Shown piece after piece: positions 31,706-44,409 of a stretch of DNA of 64,000 bases. Both the position numbers and the translations under genes were made by a program. The notes under the pieces were generated by a model that searched no databases, was not told where the DNA came from, and saw only the letters and a program-made list of their open reading frames with translations. This DNA comes from Physella acuta (lineage: Eukaryota; Mollusca; Gastropoda; Physidae): positions 574,001 to 638,000 of the forward strand of contig NW_026732380.1 in NCBI RefSeq assembly GCF_028476545.1. Direction: 5' to 3'. Within the stretch, counting starts at the first letter, position 1; every line of letters begins with the position of its first letter.

Positions 31706-33668
31706 TACAGACAGACCCTGGGGTCCTACCTACAGACAGACCATGGGGTCCTACCTACAGACAGACCATGGGGTCCTACCTACAGACAGACCATGGGGTC
31801 CTACCTATAGACAGACCCTGGGGTCCTACTACAGACAGACCATGGGGTCCTACCTACAGACAGACCATGGGGTCCTACCTACAGACAGACCCTGGGGTCC
31901 TACCTACAGACAGACACTGTCCTACCTACAGACAGACCCTGGGGTCCTACCTACAGACAGACCCTGGGGTCCTACCTACAGACAGACACTGTCCTACCTA
32001 CAGACAGACCCTGGGGTCCTACCTACAGACAGACACTGTCCTACCTACAGACAGACCCTGGGGTCCTACCTACAGACAGACCATGGGGTCCTACCTACAG
32101 ACAGACCATGGGGTCCTACCTACAGACAGACCATGGGGTCCTACCTACAGACAGACCCCGAGGTCCTACCTACAGACAGACCATAATGTCCTACCTACAG
32201 ACAGACCCTGGGGTCCTACCTACAGACAGACCATGGGGTCCTACCTACAGACAGACCATGGGGTCCTACCTACAGACAGACACTGGGGTCCTACCTACAG
32301 ACAGACCCTGGGGTCCTACCTACAGACAGACCATGGGGTCCTACCTACAGACAGACCCCGAGGTCCTACCTACAGACAGACCATGGGGTCCTACCTACAG
32401 ACAGACCATGGGGTCCTACCTACAGACAGACCCCGAGGTCCTACCTACAGACAGACCATGGGGTCCTACCTACAGACAGACCCCGAGGTCCTACCTACAG
32501 ACAGACCATGGGGTCCTACCTACAGACAGACCCTGGGGTCCTACCTACAGACAGACCATGGGGTCCTACCTACAGACAGACCCCGAGGTCCTACCTACAG
32601 ACAGACCATAATGTCCTACCTACAGACAGACCCTGGGGTCCTACCTACAGACAGACCATGGGGTCCTACCTACAGACAGACCATGGGGTCCTACCTATAG
32701 ACAGACCCTGGGGTCCTACCTACAGACAGACCATGGGGTCCTACCTATAGACAGACCCTGGGGTCCTACTACAGACAGACCATGGGGTCCTACCTACAGA
32801 CAGACCATGGGGTCCTACCTACAGACAGACACTGGGGTCCTACCTACAGACAGACCCTGGGGTCCTACCTACAGACAGACCATGGGGTCCTACCTACAGA
32901 CAGACCCCGAGGTCCTACCTACAGACAGACCATGGGGTCCTACCTACAGACAGACCATGGGGTCCTACCTACAGACAGACCCCGAGGTCCTACCTACAGA
33001 CAGACCATGGGGTCCTACCTACAGACAGACCCCGAGGTCCTACCTACAGACAGACCATGGGGTCCTACCTACAGACAGACCCTGGGGTCCTACCTACAGA
33101 CAGACCATGGGGTCCTACCTACAGACAGACCCCGAGGTCCTACCTACAGACAGACCATAATGTCCTACCTACAGACAGACCCTGGGGTCCTACCTACAGA
33201 CAGACCATGGGGTCCTACCTACAGACAGACCATGGGGTCCTACCTATAGACAGACCCTGGGGTCCTACCTACAGACAGACCATGGGGTCCTACCTATAGA
33301 CAGACCCTGGGGTCCTACTACAGACAGACCATGGGGTCCTACCTACAGACAGACACTGGGGTCCTACCTACAGACAGACCATAGGGTCCTACCTACAGAC
33401 AGACCATGGGGTCCTACCTACAGACAGACCCTGGGGTCCTACCTACAGACAGACCCTGTCTTACCTACAGACAGACCATGGGGTCCTACCTACAGACAGA
33501 CCCTGGGGTCCTACCTACAGACAGACCCTGGGGTCCTCCCTACAAATAGACCCTGGGGTCCTACCGACAGACAGACCATGAGGTCCTACGTAGAGACAGA
33601 CCCTGGGGGTCCTACCTACAGAGAGACCCTGGGGTCCTACAGACCATGGGGTCCTACAGACAGACCTT
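31706..33668. repeat. 25-bp minisatellite, about 78 units, with 549-bp higher-order repeat
   Basis: Units of CTACAGACAGACCATGGGG plus TCCTAC, with CCCTGGGG, CCCCGAGG, ACACTG and CATAATG variants. The ordered variant series at 32508-32750 recurs exactly at 33057-33299, a 549-bp (22-unit) duplication. Long plus-strand frames (up to 373 residues) exist because a 25-bp unit without stops cycles through all frames. They are not genes. Confidence 0.97.
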
Positions 33669-33904
33669 GTTATGTGAAGACCCTGACACCTCACAATATA
33701 TATAACAATGGGTCTGATGATAGCAACATAAAGTAACTTACTACAAAATAGTATAAACACTATGACAGAAACCATGAATCTCAGACATAGGCCAGTATTT
33801 TTATTGTTATTTGACAGATAAGGAAGTATTGAACAGATAAGGTATGTCAGTTCACCCTTTAAATTATTTTCTTTTTCTTTTAAAGAATGTTTAAATATAG
33901 TTCA

Positions 33905-34320
33905 CAGTCATTTTTTTATTACTAAATATTTACACACCACACTGACCACTACACACCACACTGACCATTGACCTCTACACACCACATTGACCATTGACCT
34001 CTACACACCACACTGACCCATTGACCTCTACACACCACACTGACCCATTGACCACTACACACCACAATGACCATTGACCTCTACACACCACACTGACCAT
34101 TGACCTCTACACACCACAATGACCATTGACCTCTACACACCACACTGACCATTGACCTCTACACACCACACTGACCATTGACCTCTACACACCACACTGA
34201 CCATTGACCTCTACACACCACAATGACCATTGACCTCTACACACCACACTGACCATTGTCATTGACCTCTACACACCACAATGACCATTGACCTCTACAC
34301 ACCACAATGACCATTGACAT
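33905..34320. repeat. 26-bp minisatellite (ACACACCACACTGACCATTG)
   Basis: About 15 units of GACCTCTACACACCACA(C/A)TG with minor length variants. The preceding 33669-33904 is AT-rich and empty. Confidence 0.94.
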
Positions 34321-34389
34321 CAACAACAAATTTAGTGCCGACTATTTGCATATAAATAAATGTAACTAAATATAAAACAAATATAAAAA

Positions 34390-34576
34390 ACTTTATAGTG
34401 ACAAGCTTTTAAATGCACTGACATAAAGAAAATAAAACTGTTTTAATTTCTTTAATAAAAGCTTTTGTCGCTAAAATATGTAAAAGATCTCATGAGCAAC
34501 CAAAGCTTTTATTAAAGAAAGTAAATTAGTTTTATTTTCTTATTTTCCCTGCATTTAAAAGCTTGTTGCTATAAAC
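34390..34576. mobile_element. fold-back MITE-like palindrome
   Basis: Arms of about 75 bp (34390-34466 and 34503-34576) are reverse complements with a few mismatches. Both contain ACAAGCTTTTAAATGCA, GAAAATAAAACT and TCTTTAATAAAAGCTTT. The loop is about 36 bp. The AT-rich self-complementary form suggests a MITE; terminal boundaries and TSD are unclear. Confidence 0.65.
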
Positions 34577-34609
34577 GTATTTTGTTTTTTTTTTGTTTTA
34601 CTTTTTAGC

Positions 34610-37520
34610 GATTACTAATTTATGAAGTTTACACGACTAAAAATATTAGCTTTATAACAACATCAGTAGCTCACGATATCTAAAAGACGATTACCTGCTC
34701 CTTGAAAAGAGGAGGTTCGTAATTTTTTCATGATGTGTGACGTTGGGAAGAAAGGGTTCAGATTGTGTGACATCACACTTGCATTTTAAAAAAGTAATGT
34801 TAGCAACTGAATTTTGCCAATATTTTGCATTTTAGAAACCTGTTTCAGTAAATTGTAATACAAATTGATTAATTTACTCTATATAGTCAATATTTTAGAT
34901 TTAGAAAGATCTCGTCATTTTTTTTAGTAGGCTGAGGTGTGATATCATTAAAGGTGGGAGGGTCTGGTGTTTTGTGACAATGTGTGACAGAAGGAAGGTC
35001 AAAAAAAGCATGATAACATTTACAAATGACCCATAAGCTTAGTTGAACTTAAACATGATCAACTTAACTAAGCATACACTAATAGTTGAGTAATATACTA
35101 ATAGTGTCCATGTTAGTAGACCTCCCACCACAGTAAGATAACACTGATAACAGATAATTCAGGAACTAACTTGTAAACAAAAACTACAACTAATATTCTT
35201 GACTACCATATCTAGATCCTAACATTGACATAACATTGCTGATTATTAGGGCCTAAAACTGTTTTATTATTACTAACAACAGTAATATAGCTGCTTAACA
35301 AAATAAAGAATCATGTAACATGTATGAATGGTCGTATATTGAGCTAATAAAATCTAAAAATGCACCTCAGTAAGCTTGGGTCAGTAGATCTACATATGTG
35401 TATATTAGAGCCTAAGTTTGTGTCTGCTTACTATGAGACTAAAACTAAGTTTGTGACTGCTAACTATGAGACTAAAACTAAACCTTCTCTACAGGCTAAG
35501 CTAACGTCTGTCTGTTGTGAGTTGATCTATAGTCTAGACGTTTAGAGAGAGACATAATCTACTTCAGAGTAGTCTGTAGTGTAGTTTACAACTGTGTGCA
35601 TTAATGATAATAATAGGTTATAGGTAGAAAATATAGTTACTAAGCCAGTTTATTGGTAGTGCTGTTTGATTATAGTTTCGATTAGGCTTGTTAGATCTAA
35701 AAACTAGACTAAATCTTATAGGAGCCTAGTTACTTAGGCTAAGTTATGATCCTAAGTAAATTTTATTATGGATAGGCAAACTCTAAAAATCGTGACATAA
35801 TGTAGGCCTATGCTCTCTACTATACTAATTAACTAATGACTCTTAATGAGTAATAAAAATACATCTGATAATTAAAAATGAATTTACTAACTTATAGGCC
35901 TATAAAAAGTATAGGGCCTATATGTAGAGTTTTTTGTAGACCCTATAGGCCTATAAAAACAAGAATTAAAATTAAATAGGCCTATTGTTAACTACTATAG
36001 TAGGCCTACATACTACATACATAACTAATAGTTAGTAAAACATATGCCCTAGGCCCTAGACCTAATTGTAATTACGATTAATTAGGCCTATAAATTAATT
36101 AGTAGGCTATAGATCTAGGCCTAATTATTAACTAATTAATAATTATCCAATAGTTGTTAGTTGTTAAAAGTTAACAGTAATATTAATATATATATATAGG
36201 CCTAATTGCTAGGCCTAAATAAAATTATTAATTAGGCTAGTAGATCTAGGCCTGGGCTTGGGCCTAATAATTAAAATATGAGATTCAGTTATGAGTATGA
36301 CTTAACTTAAGTATAGCTTAGTTTACGTAAGACTAAATTAAGTGTTTATGTCTAAAGTCTAAGCTAAGACTAAGTAATACTTAGTAAGTATTAAGTAATA
36401 TCCAAGTTCAACTTAGAGAAGACTGAAAAGAAATTCAGCAGACTGTCTTAAAAACCAAGAGAGAGTAACAAACAACTACGAAGTAGATCTATTCTAGATC
36501 TAGACTAGATCTAGAATCTAATATTGGACATGTGTTAAAAACAATATTTTAAAATATAGATCTAGATCTACTGCGAGATCTAATCTACTTGTTCTACTTA
36601 CAGATGGATTTATCTTTATTAAGTGACTTTGTCGCCACTGAAAATTACAAAATAGTTGGTAACTAACGCTGTGACAAACACTGGAACTAGCCGAAAGGTA
36701 AGCGACACACCTTCTTTCCTTCCAAAAATATCTCAACACCCAGATTTTTACGTCAGGCCAAATTATACTTGCTTTCACTTGTTTCGAAATAGTAATTTAA
36801 ATATTAAATATACACTTATTACAACCATAATGTATATAGTTAAGATGATAATTTATTAAATACGATAAAAATTGTAACAAAATCTACGCAAGGTAAAATT
36901 TAACGATTAGCACACCTAAGCTGCTAAATCTGGGTAAATGTTATGGGTTATTATGGGCGAGGTCACATTGCTTTGTGTGACAGTTATTTTATAATGCACT
37001 CTACGTGATTCATTTCTTAGACCGAGTTAGGCCTATATAATGTAGACCTATGTCGAGATATTTTTATAATATTGTGCGATGCTCAACTCATCAGTTTATG
37101 TTTGGGCTGAGGGTAGTGGATGAAAACCTAATCGAGAAAACAATCATCTAGGCTTTCTTTCAGGCATCTTTCTCTCTTTTTTTAAAGGAGGGGGTGGTGG
37201 GCACTTGAAAACTACTGGAGGTACACCTTATAATTTACGGAGGAAGGGGGTGGAGGCTACTGATTTAAAAGTATTTTCTAATTTTCTATCTAAATTATGT
37301 TTTTTTTTCTCTCGTCGGGGGAGGGAGGGGGGGGGGGGGCTATAACACTGTAACTGTAGCTGGGAAAATAAATACATTTCCAATATTCAGCTAGTGAATC
37401 GTGTCTGTTAATATATTTTTGTTGGTTATTGTGTGCATATTCCAATTTAAAAAAATATTCGGGGAGGGGGGAAGGGGGTAATCCATAACTGATGCAGACT
37501 TTTAAACCCAACCCACCCCT
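34610..37520. other. AT-rich region with TAGGCCTA clusters; no gene confirmed
   Basis: 35680-36260 is dense in TAGGCCTA and AGATCTAG motifs, as is EDEM2 intron 1 (63160-63400). A 36-nt stretch at 36632-36597 on the minus strand has AATTTTCAG before it and GTAAGTAG after it and could be an exon. The reverse strand of the same stretch also has plausible splice signals, so I leave it uncalled. A partial C/G-rich family B-like fragment (TTTCTTTCAGGCATCT) lies near 37155. Confidence 0.4.
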
Positions 37521-37743
37521 TAGAGGCGTAGCGACCCATTCCAGCGCAAAAGCGCCGCCCTCCCCCAAATTAGAAAAGGCGGGGGCGCTTTTTACCAATC
37601 ACGTTTTTTATGCTGATGTCAAATAATTGATGTCAGCTAGAAATGTTTTTTTTTTTTTTTTTAAATTCCAACCCCGTTCGGCGCCCCCTAAGGTCGGCGC
37701 TTGGGGCCGCTACCCCACCCGCCCTCCCCTAGCTACGCCTCTG
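37521..37743. mobile_element. hAT-type MITE, family A, copy 3
   Basis: It starts TAGAGGCGTAGCGACCC and ends CCTAGCTACGCCTCTG, with internal GCGCC-rich segments. The flanking ACCCCT is shared on both sides, but the exact TSD is blurred. The orientation of the CGACCC and CTAGCTACG ends is reversed relative to copy 2. Confidence 0.72.
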
Positions 37744-38324
37744 ACCCCTCCTCCCCTTTCTCATCCCTCACTATAACCACATTGATCGCGGCGTCGTTTG
37801 TGGACGACCCCTAACCCTCATTCTGTCAACAATCCATTTTTTTAAACATCTCTTTAGAATGGAGCAGGCGAAATGCAATTATATTTTATTATATAGATCC
37901 AGACCTCGATAGATCTCACACAACAACTTGGACCATTTTATTATTGGTCACCATTATACCAAAGTCGCTATCTAATTTTGTACTGAAAAGTGGAAATTAC
38001 TTTAATATACAAACAAATAATGTTTCCATTGTGTACCTATGGTGTGCCTTAAAGTTGTAAAATGGGATTTCGTCTCGTATTTTACTGTATATGGAAGTTC
38101 ACCGATTACTTCCAATTTCCAACATACGATCATTAAGAATATGTAATAGTATAATCTTCTTCCATGTTGTTCTAAATATTCTTGCCTGAAAAACTAAAGA
38201 TGGCTGGACAGCAGGGCTGTACCACGTCAACAAATATTTGCCCAGTGTAATATGCAATGTGGGAAAATACATTTGTCATATTGACCGTTAAATCTGATAT
38301 TTGTAAGCTGTAGTCGGCAACAAC
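37744..38324. other. no gene seen
   Basis: Single-copy DNA between the MITE and the palindromic array. Confidence 0.5.
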
Positions 38325-39832
38325 ATCCAACAGGTCTGATGTTGTACAACATCCAACTAGTTGATAGGATGTTAGGTCTGATGTTGTACAACATCCAACT
38401 AGTTGATTGGATGTTAGGTCTGATGTTGTACAACATCCAACTAGTTGATTGGATGTTAGGTCTGATGTTGTAAATTGACAACAACATCCAACTAGTTGAT
38501 TGGATGTTAGGTCTGATGTTGTACAACATCCAACTAGTTGATTGGATGTTAGGTCTGATGTTGTAAATTGACAACAACATCCAACTAGTTGATTGGATGT
38601 TAGGTATGATGTTGTACAACATCCCACTAGTTGATTGGATGTTAGGTCTGATGTTATGTTGTACAACATTCAACTAGTTGATTGAATGTTAGGTATGATG
38701 TTGTAAATTGACAACAACATCCAACTAGTTGATTGAATGTTAGGTCTGATGTTGTACAACATCCAACTAGTTGATTGGATGTTAGGTCTGATGTTATGTT
38801 GTACAACATTCAACTAGTTGATTGAATGTTAGGTATGATGTTGTAAATTGACAACAACATCCAACTAGTTGATTGAATGTTAGGTCTGATGTTGTACAAC
38901 ATCCAACTAGTTGATTGAATGTTAGGTCTGATGTTATGTTGTACAACATTCAACTAGTTGATTGGATGTTAGGTCTGATGTTGTACAACATCCAACTAGT
39001 TGATTGGATGTTGGTCTGATGTTGTACAACATCCAACTAGTTGATTGAATGTTAGGTCTGATGTTATGTTGTACAACATTCAACTAGTTGATTGGATGTT
39101 AGGTCTGATGTTGTACAACATCCAACTAGTTGATTGGATGTTGGTCTGATGTTGTACAACATCCAACTAGTTGATTGGATGTTGGTCTGATGTTGTACAA
39201 CATCCAACTAGTTGATTGGATGTTGGTCTGATGTTGTACAACATCCAACTAGTTGATTGGATGTTAGGTCTGATGTTATGTTGTACAACATTCAACTAGT
39301 TGATTGAATGTTAGGTATGATGTTGTAAATTGACAACAACATCCAACTAGTTGATTGAATGTTAGGTCTGATGTTGTACAACATCCAACTAGTTGATTGA
39401 ATGTTAGGTCTGATGTTATGTTGTACAACATTCAACTAGTTGATTGGATGTTAGGTCTGATGTTGTACAACATCCAACTAGTTGATTGGATGTTGGTCTG
39501 ATGTTGTACAACATCCAACTAGTTGATTGAATGTTAGGTCTGATGTTATGTTGTACAACATTCAACTAGTTGATTGGATGTTAGGTCTGATGTTGTACAA
39601 CATCCAACTAGTTGATTGGATGTTGGTCTGATGTTGTACAACATCCAACTAGTTGATTGGATGTTGGTCTGATGTTGTACAACATCCAACTAGTTGATTG
39701 GATGTTGGTCTGATGTTGTACAACATCCAACTAGTTGATTGGATGTTAGGTCTGATGTTGTACAACATCCAACTAGTTGATTGGATGTTAGGTCTGATGT
39801 TGTACAACATCCAACTAGTTGATTGGATGTTA
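38325..39832. repeat. 42-bp minisatellite built of palindromes
   Basis: About 35 units. Each holds two perfect palindromes, CAACTAGTTG and GATGTTGTACAACATC, plus CATCCAA...TTGGATG around the first. Longer variants insert TTATGTTG or AAATTGACAACA. Blocks of about 290 bp (for example 38640-38930 and 39266-39555) repeat in the same order. The array lies just downstream of the sHSP gene's 3' end. Confidence 0.96.
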
Positions 39833-39892
39833 AGTCTGAAAAAGTACAGCATGAAACTCCAAAGTAAACAGAAAACTGGCTGTTAAAAACCT

Positions 39893-39898
39893 TTTATT
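39893..39898 (-). promoter_or_regulatory. possible polyadenylation signal of the sHSP gene
   Basis: AATAAA on the minus strand (TTTATT on plus), about 310 nt beyond the sHSP stop codon and just before the palindromic array begins. Confidence 0.35.
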
Positions 39899-40205
39899 TC
39901 AAGTGGACGTGTAATTAATTAACCACAACAGCGCCCAAGCAACACTTAAGTTCACTCACAATAAAATGTTTGCAGCACAAAACTTCATTTGTTCTTAAAA
40001 CAGTCATACAATTTTGTTGAATATTGTTGTATTCAAATAAAAATATATAATTTGCTGTGGAAAAAATCGATTCATGTATTCTTAACATTAATACATCAAT
40101 TATTTCTGGCTTTTTTTTTTGTTATTATTTTTTTTTTTTTATAAATGTTTTTTTTTTCAACCTTGAAATCAAATTTCAATAAAAGAAAGGTAATAAATAA
40201 AATTT

Positions 40206-42259
40206 TTAGAGACGCATAATTGGAAGAATTCTCTCCCTTGGAGCCTCGATGGCGGCTGGTGCAGGTGCTTCAATGCTGAGAACGCCGTCTGCTGCTAACG
40301 TTGAGTTCAAGCTGAGCGGGTCAATCTTTTGGGGCAGCACGTACTGGCGACTGAATTCACGGTACACCTGAAACATTCACAACATTTAGTTGAACAAATT
40401 GTTTTTAATTAGAAGTTTTTTTTAATTAGAAGTTCTATGATCCACTAACTACAAACTAGCTTGTGGTTCTGGAACATTCGTTTCACAACATTCAGTTAGA
40501 TGGAGGTTGTTTGTATTACTGTGGTTTTTAATTGCAGTTTTGAGACCACCAGTATAAACACACCCAAACAGAAGGATTAAACACCCTAGACCCCCCCCCC
40601 CCGGACACAGAGTTGTGTAGTGACGCCACTGATGAGACCAGTTACCTTTCTGCCGGGTGACTCCTCTGTATGTTTGGCCTGTACCATCAGTTTGTTGTCG
40701 ATAGTTTTCACTGTGATCTCTTCAGGTTTAAAGTCTTTACAATCAAACCTGAGGTAAACCAATACACAGACAATAGAACATCGGAAATAGCAAAGTGAAA
40801 ATCTGAATGAAAGGTGTTGTGTAGTTATTTAGTAAAAGAAAAAGGTTTCTGTTTCATGCCCTTTACGAGTGTATGTAATAGACTGGTAGTTATTTTAAAT
40901 GTGAGTGTAACTCTTCTGTAACAAAACCTAAGTTTTACTGTCTTTAAGCACAGCCCCTATGGTGCCAACTGTTTAAGTAAACATTTGGAAGTTTCAATAA
41001 AAGTGTCATCACACTAGTCAACACACACATCCTATGACGTCAGCAGCACACGCCACAACTAGACTATGACGTCAGCAACCTACATTACAGCTAGCAGATT
41101 ACCTCAGCAGCATAACCACACTATGACAACAGCAGCATAACCACCCAAGACAACAGCAGCATAACCACACTATGACAACAGCAGCATAACCACACTATGA
41201 CAACAGCAGCATAACCACACTATGACAACAGCAGCATAACCACTCTATGACAACAGCAGCATAACCACCCTATAACAACAGCAGCATAACCACCCTATAA
41301 CAACAGCAGCATAATCACCCTATGACAACAGCAGCATAACCACACTATGACAACAGCAGGATAACCACCCTATGACAACAGCAGCATAACCACACTATGA
41401 CAACAGCAGCATAACCACACTATGACAACAGCAGCATAAGCACCCAAGACAACAGCAGCATAACCACACTATGACAACAGCAGCATAACCACACTATGAC
41501 AACAGCAGCATAACCACACTATGACAACAGCAGCATAACCACACTATGACAACAGCAGCATAACCACACAAGACAACAGCAGCATAACCACACTATGACA
41601 ACAGCAGCATAACCACACTATGACAACAGCAGCATAACCACTCTAAGACAACAGCAGCATAACCACACTATGACAACAGCAGCATAACCACACTATGACA
41701 ACATCAGCATAACCACACTATGACAACAGCAGCATAAACACCCTATGACAACAGCAGCATAACCACCCAAGACAACAGCAGCATAACCACCCTATGACAA
41801 CAGCAGCATAACCACCCAAGACAACAGCAGCATAACCACACTATGACAACAGCAGCATAACCATCCAAGACAACAGCAGCACACGCCACACGCAGCCCTT
41901 GACGTCAATAGCACGAACAGCTAGATTATGACTTCACAATCTACATCAGACTATGACGTCAGCAACATACGTCACAGCCAACCTATGACGTCACTAACGT
42001 ACCTGAGAGACAGCCGTTTGTTCCCCTGCTCATCAGACACGATGGGCCGCTCGGGTTTGATCATGGACGAGCCGAAGTCGTTGAAGTCGAGGGCCTTGAG
42101 GGTGAACATCTCGCTGCGCATCCTCTCCAACTCGCGGTCAAACTCCTTCCACTCCGAGTCCATGTCCTTGTCCATGCCCTTGAAGATGTCGCTGAAGACC
42201 TGTCTCTGTCTCTCGAAGAAGCTCCAGTTCTCACGTCTGAGGGGCACTAGATGTTCCAT
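40206..42259 (-). CDS. small heat-shock protein (alpha-crystallin/Hsp20 family), 3 coding exons
   Basis: ATP-independent chaperone that binds unfolding proteins, usually as cytosolic oligomers. Coding exons: 42259-42003, 40748-40646 and 40367-40206 (TAA), all GT-AG, giving 173 residues. The N-terminal region has WSFFERQRQVFSDIF and an acidic/basic helix DSEWKEFDRELERM. The alpha-crystallin domain runs from about residue 68 (RPIVSDEQGNKRLSLR), through FDCKDFKPEEITVKTID and NKLMVQAKHTEESPGRK (exon 2), to VYREFSRQYVLPQKIDP and STLAADGVLSIEAPAP (exon 3). The tail has the oligomerisation motif ILPI near the end. Length and domain order are normal for the family. The ATG at 42259 was chosen because the same frame upstream reaches a stop without another ATG. 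I saw no clear heat-shock element. An acceptor at 42342 (ACTTCCAG) suggests an upstream untranslated exon. Confidence 0.93.
41090..41890. repeat. 25-bp minisatellite in sHSP intron 1
   Basis: About 32 units of GACAACAGCAGCATAACCAC with ACTAT or CCAA linkers. On both sides degenerate copies read CTATGACGTCAGCAAC, the same sequence found next to the exon 1 donor, which suggests the array arose from donor-proximal intron sequence. Confidence 0.94.
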
Positions 42260-42342
42260 TGTCTTGTACTGTTGGAGCAGACGATCAAAGTTCTTGCTTG
42301 GTTTGTCTAGCGAAACTTGTTACTTGATGAGTTCTTTGGTGT

Positions 42343-43884
42343 CTGGAAGTATATTTTGTAAGTACAGTTTACTACTTACATCCATTTATTGAATGTTAGT
42401 TTAACTACATATGTTTGTAATTATAATCGATAAAAAATACCAAAAGCTACAAAACACATTTCTCAATTTAATTCTTGACTAGAGAAATAAACAAACAATG
42501 AAACTTTGCTGTGAGCTTATTTTGTTTTGTTTTTGTTGAGAGATAACTGCCTTCTGCTACTGCTACACATTGCTTATTTACTTGCTACTCATTGCGCACT
42601 TTGAAAGCGAGCTTTAGTAAACATATATTTGAGTTCTCTAAGTGTCGGCTAGGCACGCACTAGACGTATCTGTTTGTTTTTTCCCGTGATAGTTTTTAGA
42701 TGTTTTGTATCAAACGATGATGAAAAGTGGGTTGAAAAAAAAACTTTCCCCATTCCTCGGCCATTTATCACCTTAAATCTCACGTCTGCCAGTGGCACAA
42801 TGACAGATCCACCTGTAGTCTTTACCTGGGCTAACGTCTGCCCTAACAAGGATGGAGTGTCGGAGCCATCAACTTTTTAATCAAATAAAACTAATCAATT
42901 TTAATGCCAGCGATGCTTTAAGATTGGGGTATCTAAAATTGTCTGTTGTAGGCCAACATTTAGATGCACCAGGGGGAGTTTCCTACGATTTTTGGGGCAC
43001 TTACCTGTGGTTGAAAGTGGGCAAAGGCCCGGGCCTGACAAAAATGATACAGGTGAAAATACGGACCAGTCGCAACTTCCTCAGTAAGGAGATGAAAACT
43101 GACCTATATATCCCTTGTACACAGATGAACACAGACGCATATATATTTCATAAGTGTTTCTTTCAGGCATCAGTTGGGGGGGGGGCACGTTTACTGCCCG
43201 CCCCCAAAGAAATAGATTCTTGGTAGAAAATATTTAATTCGGCCAAAGTTTCAAGTCCGTCGTCTTATTCGTTCAGAATTTCAAAACAGAGAGAGGACCT
43301 CTTTATTCAGTCTATATGAATGGGAGACAACTTCCCAAAACTTTCACTTATTTTTAGGATTGTATACTTTTGTGCGGTGAAAAGTAAAGCACTAATTAGA
43401 ATTCGTAAGCGTAACGATTCCATTACACAATACATATTGATTTCAAACAATAGAAAGTATATAAACCAACTCAATAAAATAAAAATTGGGAAAATTTTGG
43501 TTGAGTTGTATAGCACAGGAAAAGTGTTTCTTCGTGAAAGGTGGAATGTAGGCCATATCCTATTTTAAGTAACTCGATGGAACTCTTTTGTGCCAAAAAT
43601 GCCCGTGCTAACGCTGTAATAAAATGTTAGGTAGTTAAAGCTTTATTTATTACCCCTAAAATTATAAAAAAAATCTTCCCTTAAGCTGCTGGAGACCTAT
43701 GATAATTATCTAATCCAATATTTAAACACAAAAGCTCATGCTAAAATCCATGCATGCCAATAGCATTAAGGAGCCAGTGCATATTTTCAAGCAACCTAAA
43801 ATAACCTGAAATTACTTTTCCAGATCGAAGTCAGTGGGTTATTTGTTCATTGTTAAGAAAATATATAGCCGATGGAAAGGGGAG
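42343..43884. other. no gene supported; unassigned open frames
   Basis: Overlapping open frames on both strands at 42649-43226 (for example a plus-strand peptide with DPPVVFTWANVCPNKDG) look partly protein-like but match no family I know and have no splice framework. A partial C/G-rich MITE-B-like end (GTGTTTCTTTCAGGCATC) lies near 43155-43215. 43240-43600 is AT-rich. Confidence 0.3.
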
Positions 43885-44275
43885 GGGTACAATGTCAGGG
43901 AAGGATTCTGGAGTGGGGGGGGGTACAATGTCAGGGAAGGATTCTGGAGTGGGGGGGGGGTACAATGTCAGGGAAGGATTCTGGAGTGGGGGGGGGGGGT
44001 ACAATGTCAGGGAAGGATTCTGGAGTGGGGGGGGTACAATGTCAGGGAAGGATTCTGGAGTGGGGGGGGGGGGGGTACAATGTCAGGGAAGGATTCTGGA
44101 GTGGGGGGGGGGGGGGTACAATGTCAGGGAAGGATTCTGGAGTGGGGGGGGGTACAATGTCAGGGAAGGATTCTGGAGTGGGGGGGGGGGGGTACAATGT
44201 CAGGGAAGGATTCTGGAGTGGGAGGGGGGGGGTACAATGTCAGGGAAGGATTCTGGAGTGGGGGGGGGAGGGTAA
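43885..44275. repeat. G-run minisatellite, about 36-bp unit
   Basis: Eleven units of TACAATGTCAGGGAAGGATT and CTGGAGT separated by 7-13 G. Variable G-run length between otherwise identical units indicates slippage. All three plus frames stay open; they are spurious. Confidence 0.96.
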
Positions 44276-44409
44276 ATCTACCTGAAGGTCAGCACATAAT
44301 CTTGGCACCAAAGTGAGGCTGTACACCTGGGAATCGTACCGGCTGGCAGACGTCGTTCTTTTGGTCAGAGTGTTTAACCCTTTTAAGTTTATTTTCTTTT
44401 ACCTGTGTT

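Noticed and set aside
31579-32700. 373-residue plus-strand frame and its relatives
   Set aside because: A 25-bp unit lacking stops keeps all plus frames open; there are no splice sites or non-repetitive coding flanks.
36597-36632. 36-nt minus-strand exon candidate upstream of exon A
   Set aside because: The phase could fit, but there is no ATG and the opposite strand of the same stretch also has plausible splice signals.
42649-43226. Overlapping protein-like frames on both strands
   Set aside because: No recognisable family and no splice framework; the strand cannot be decided.
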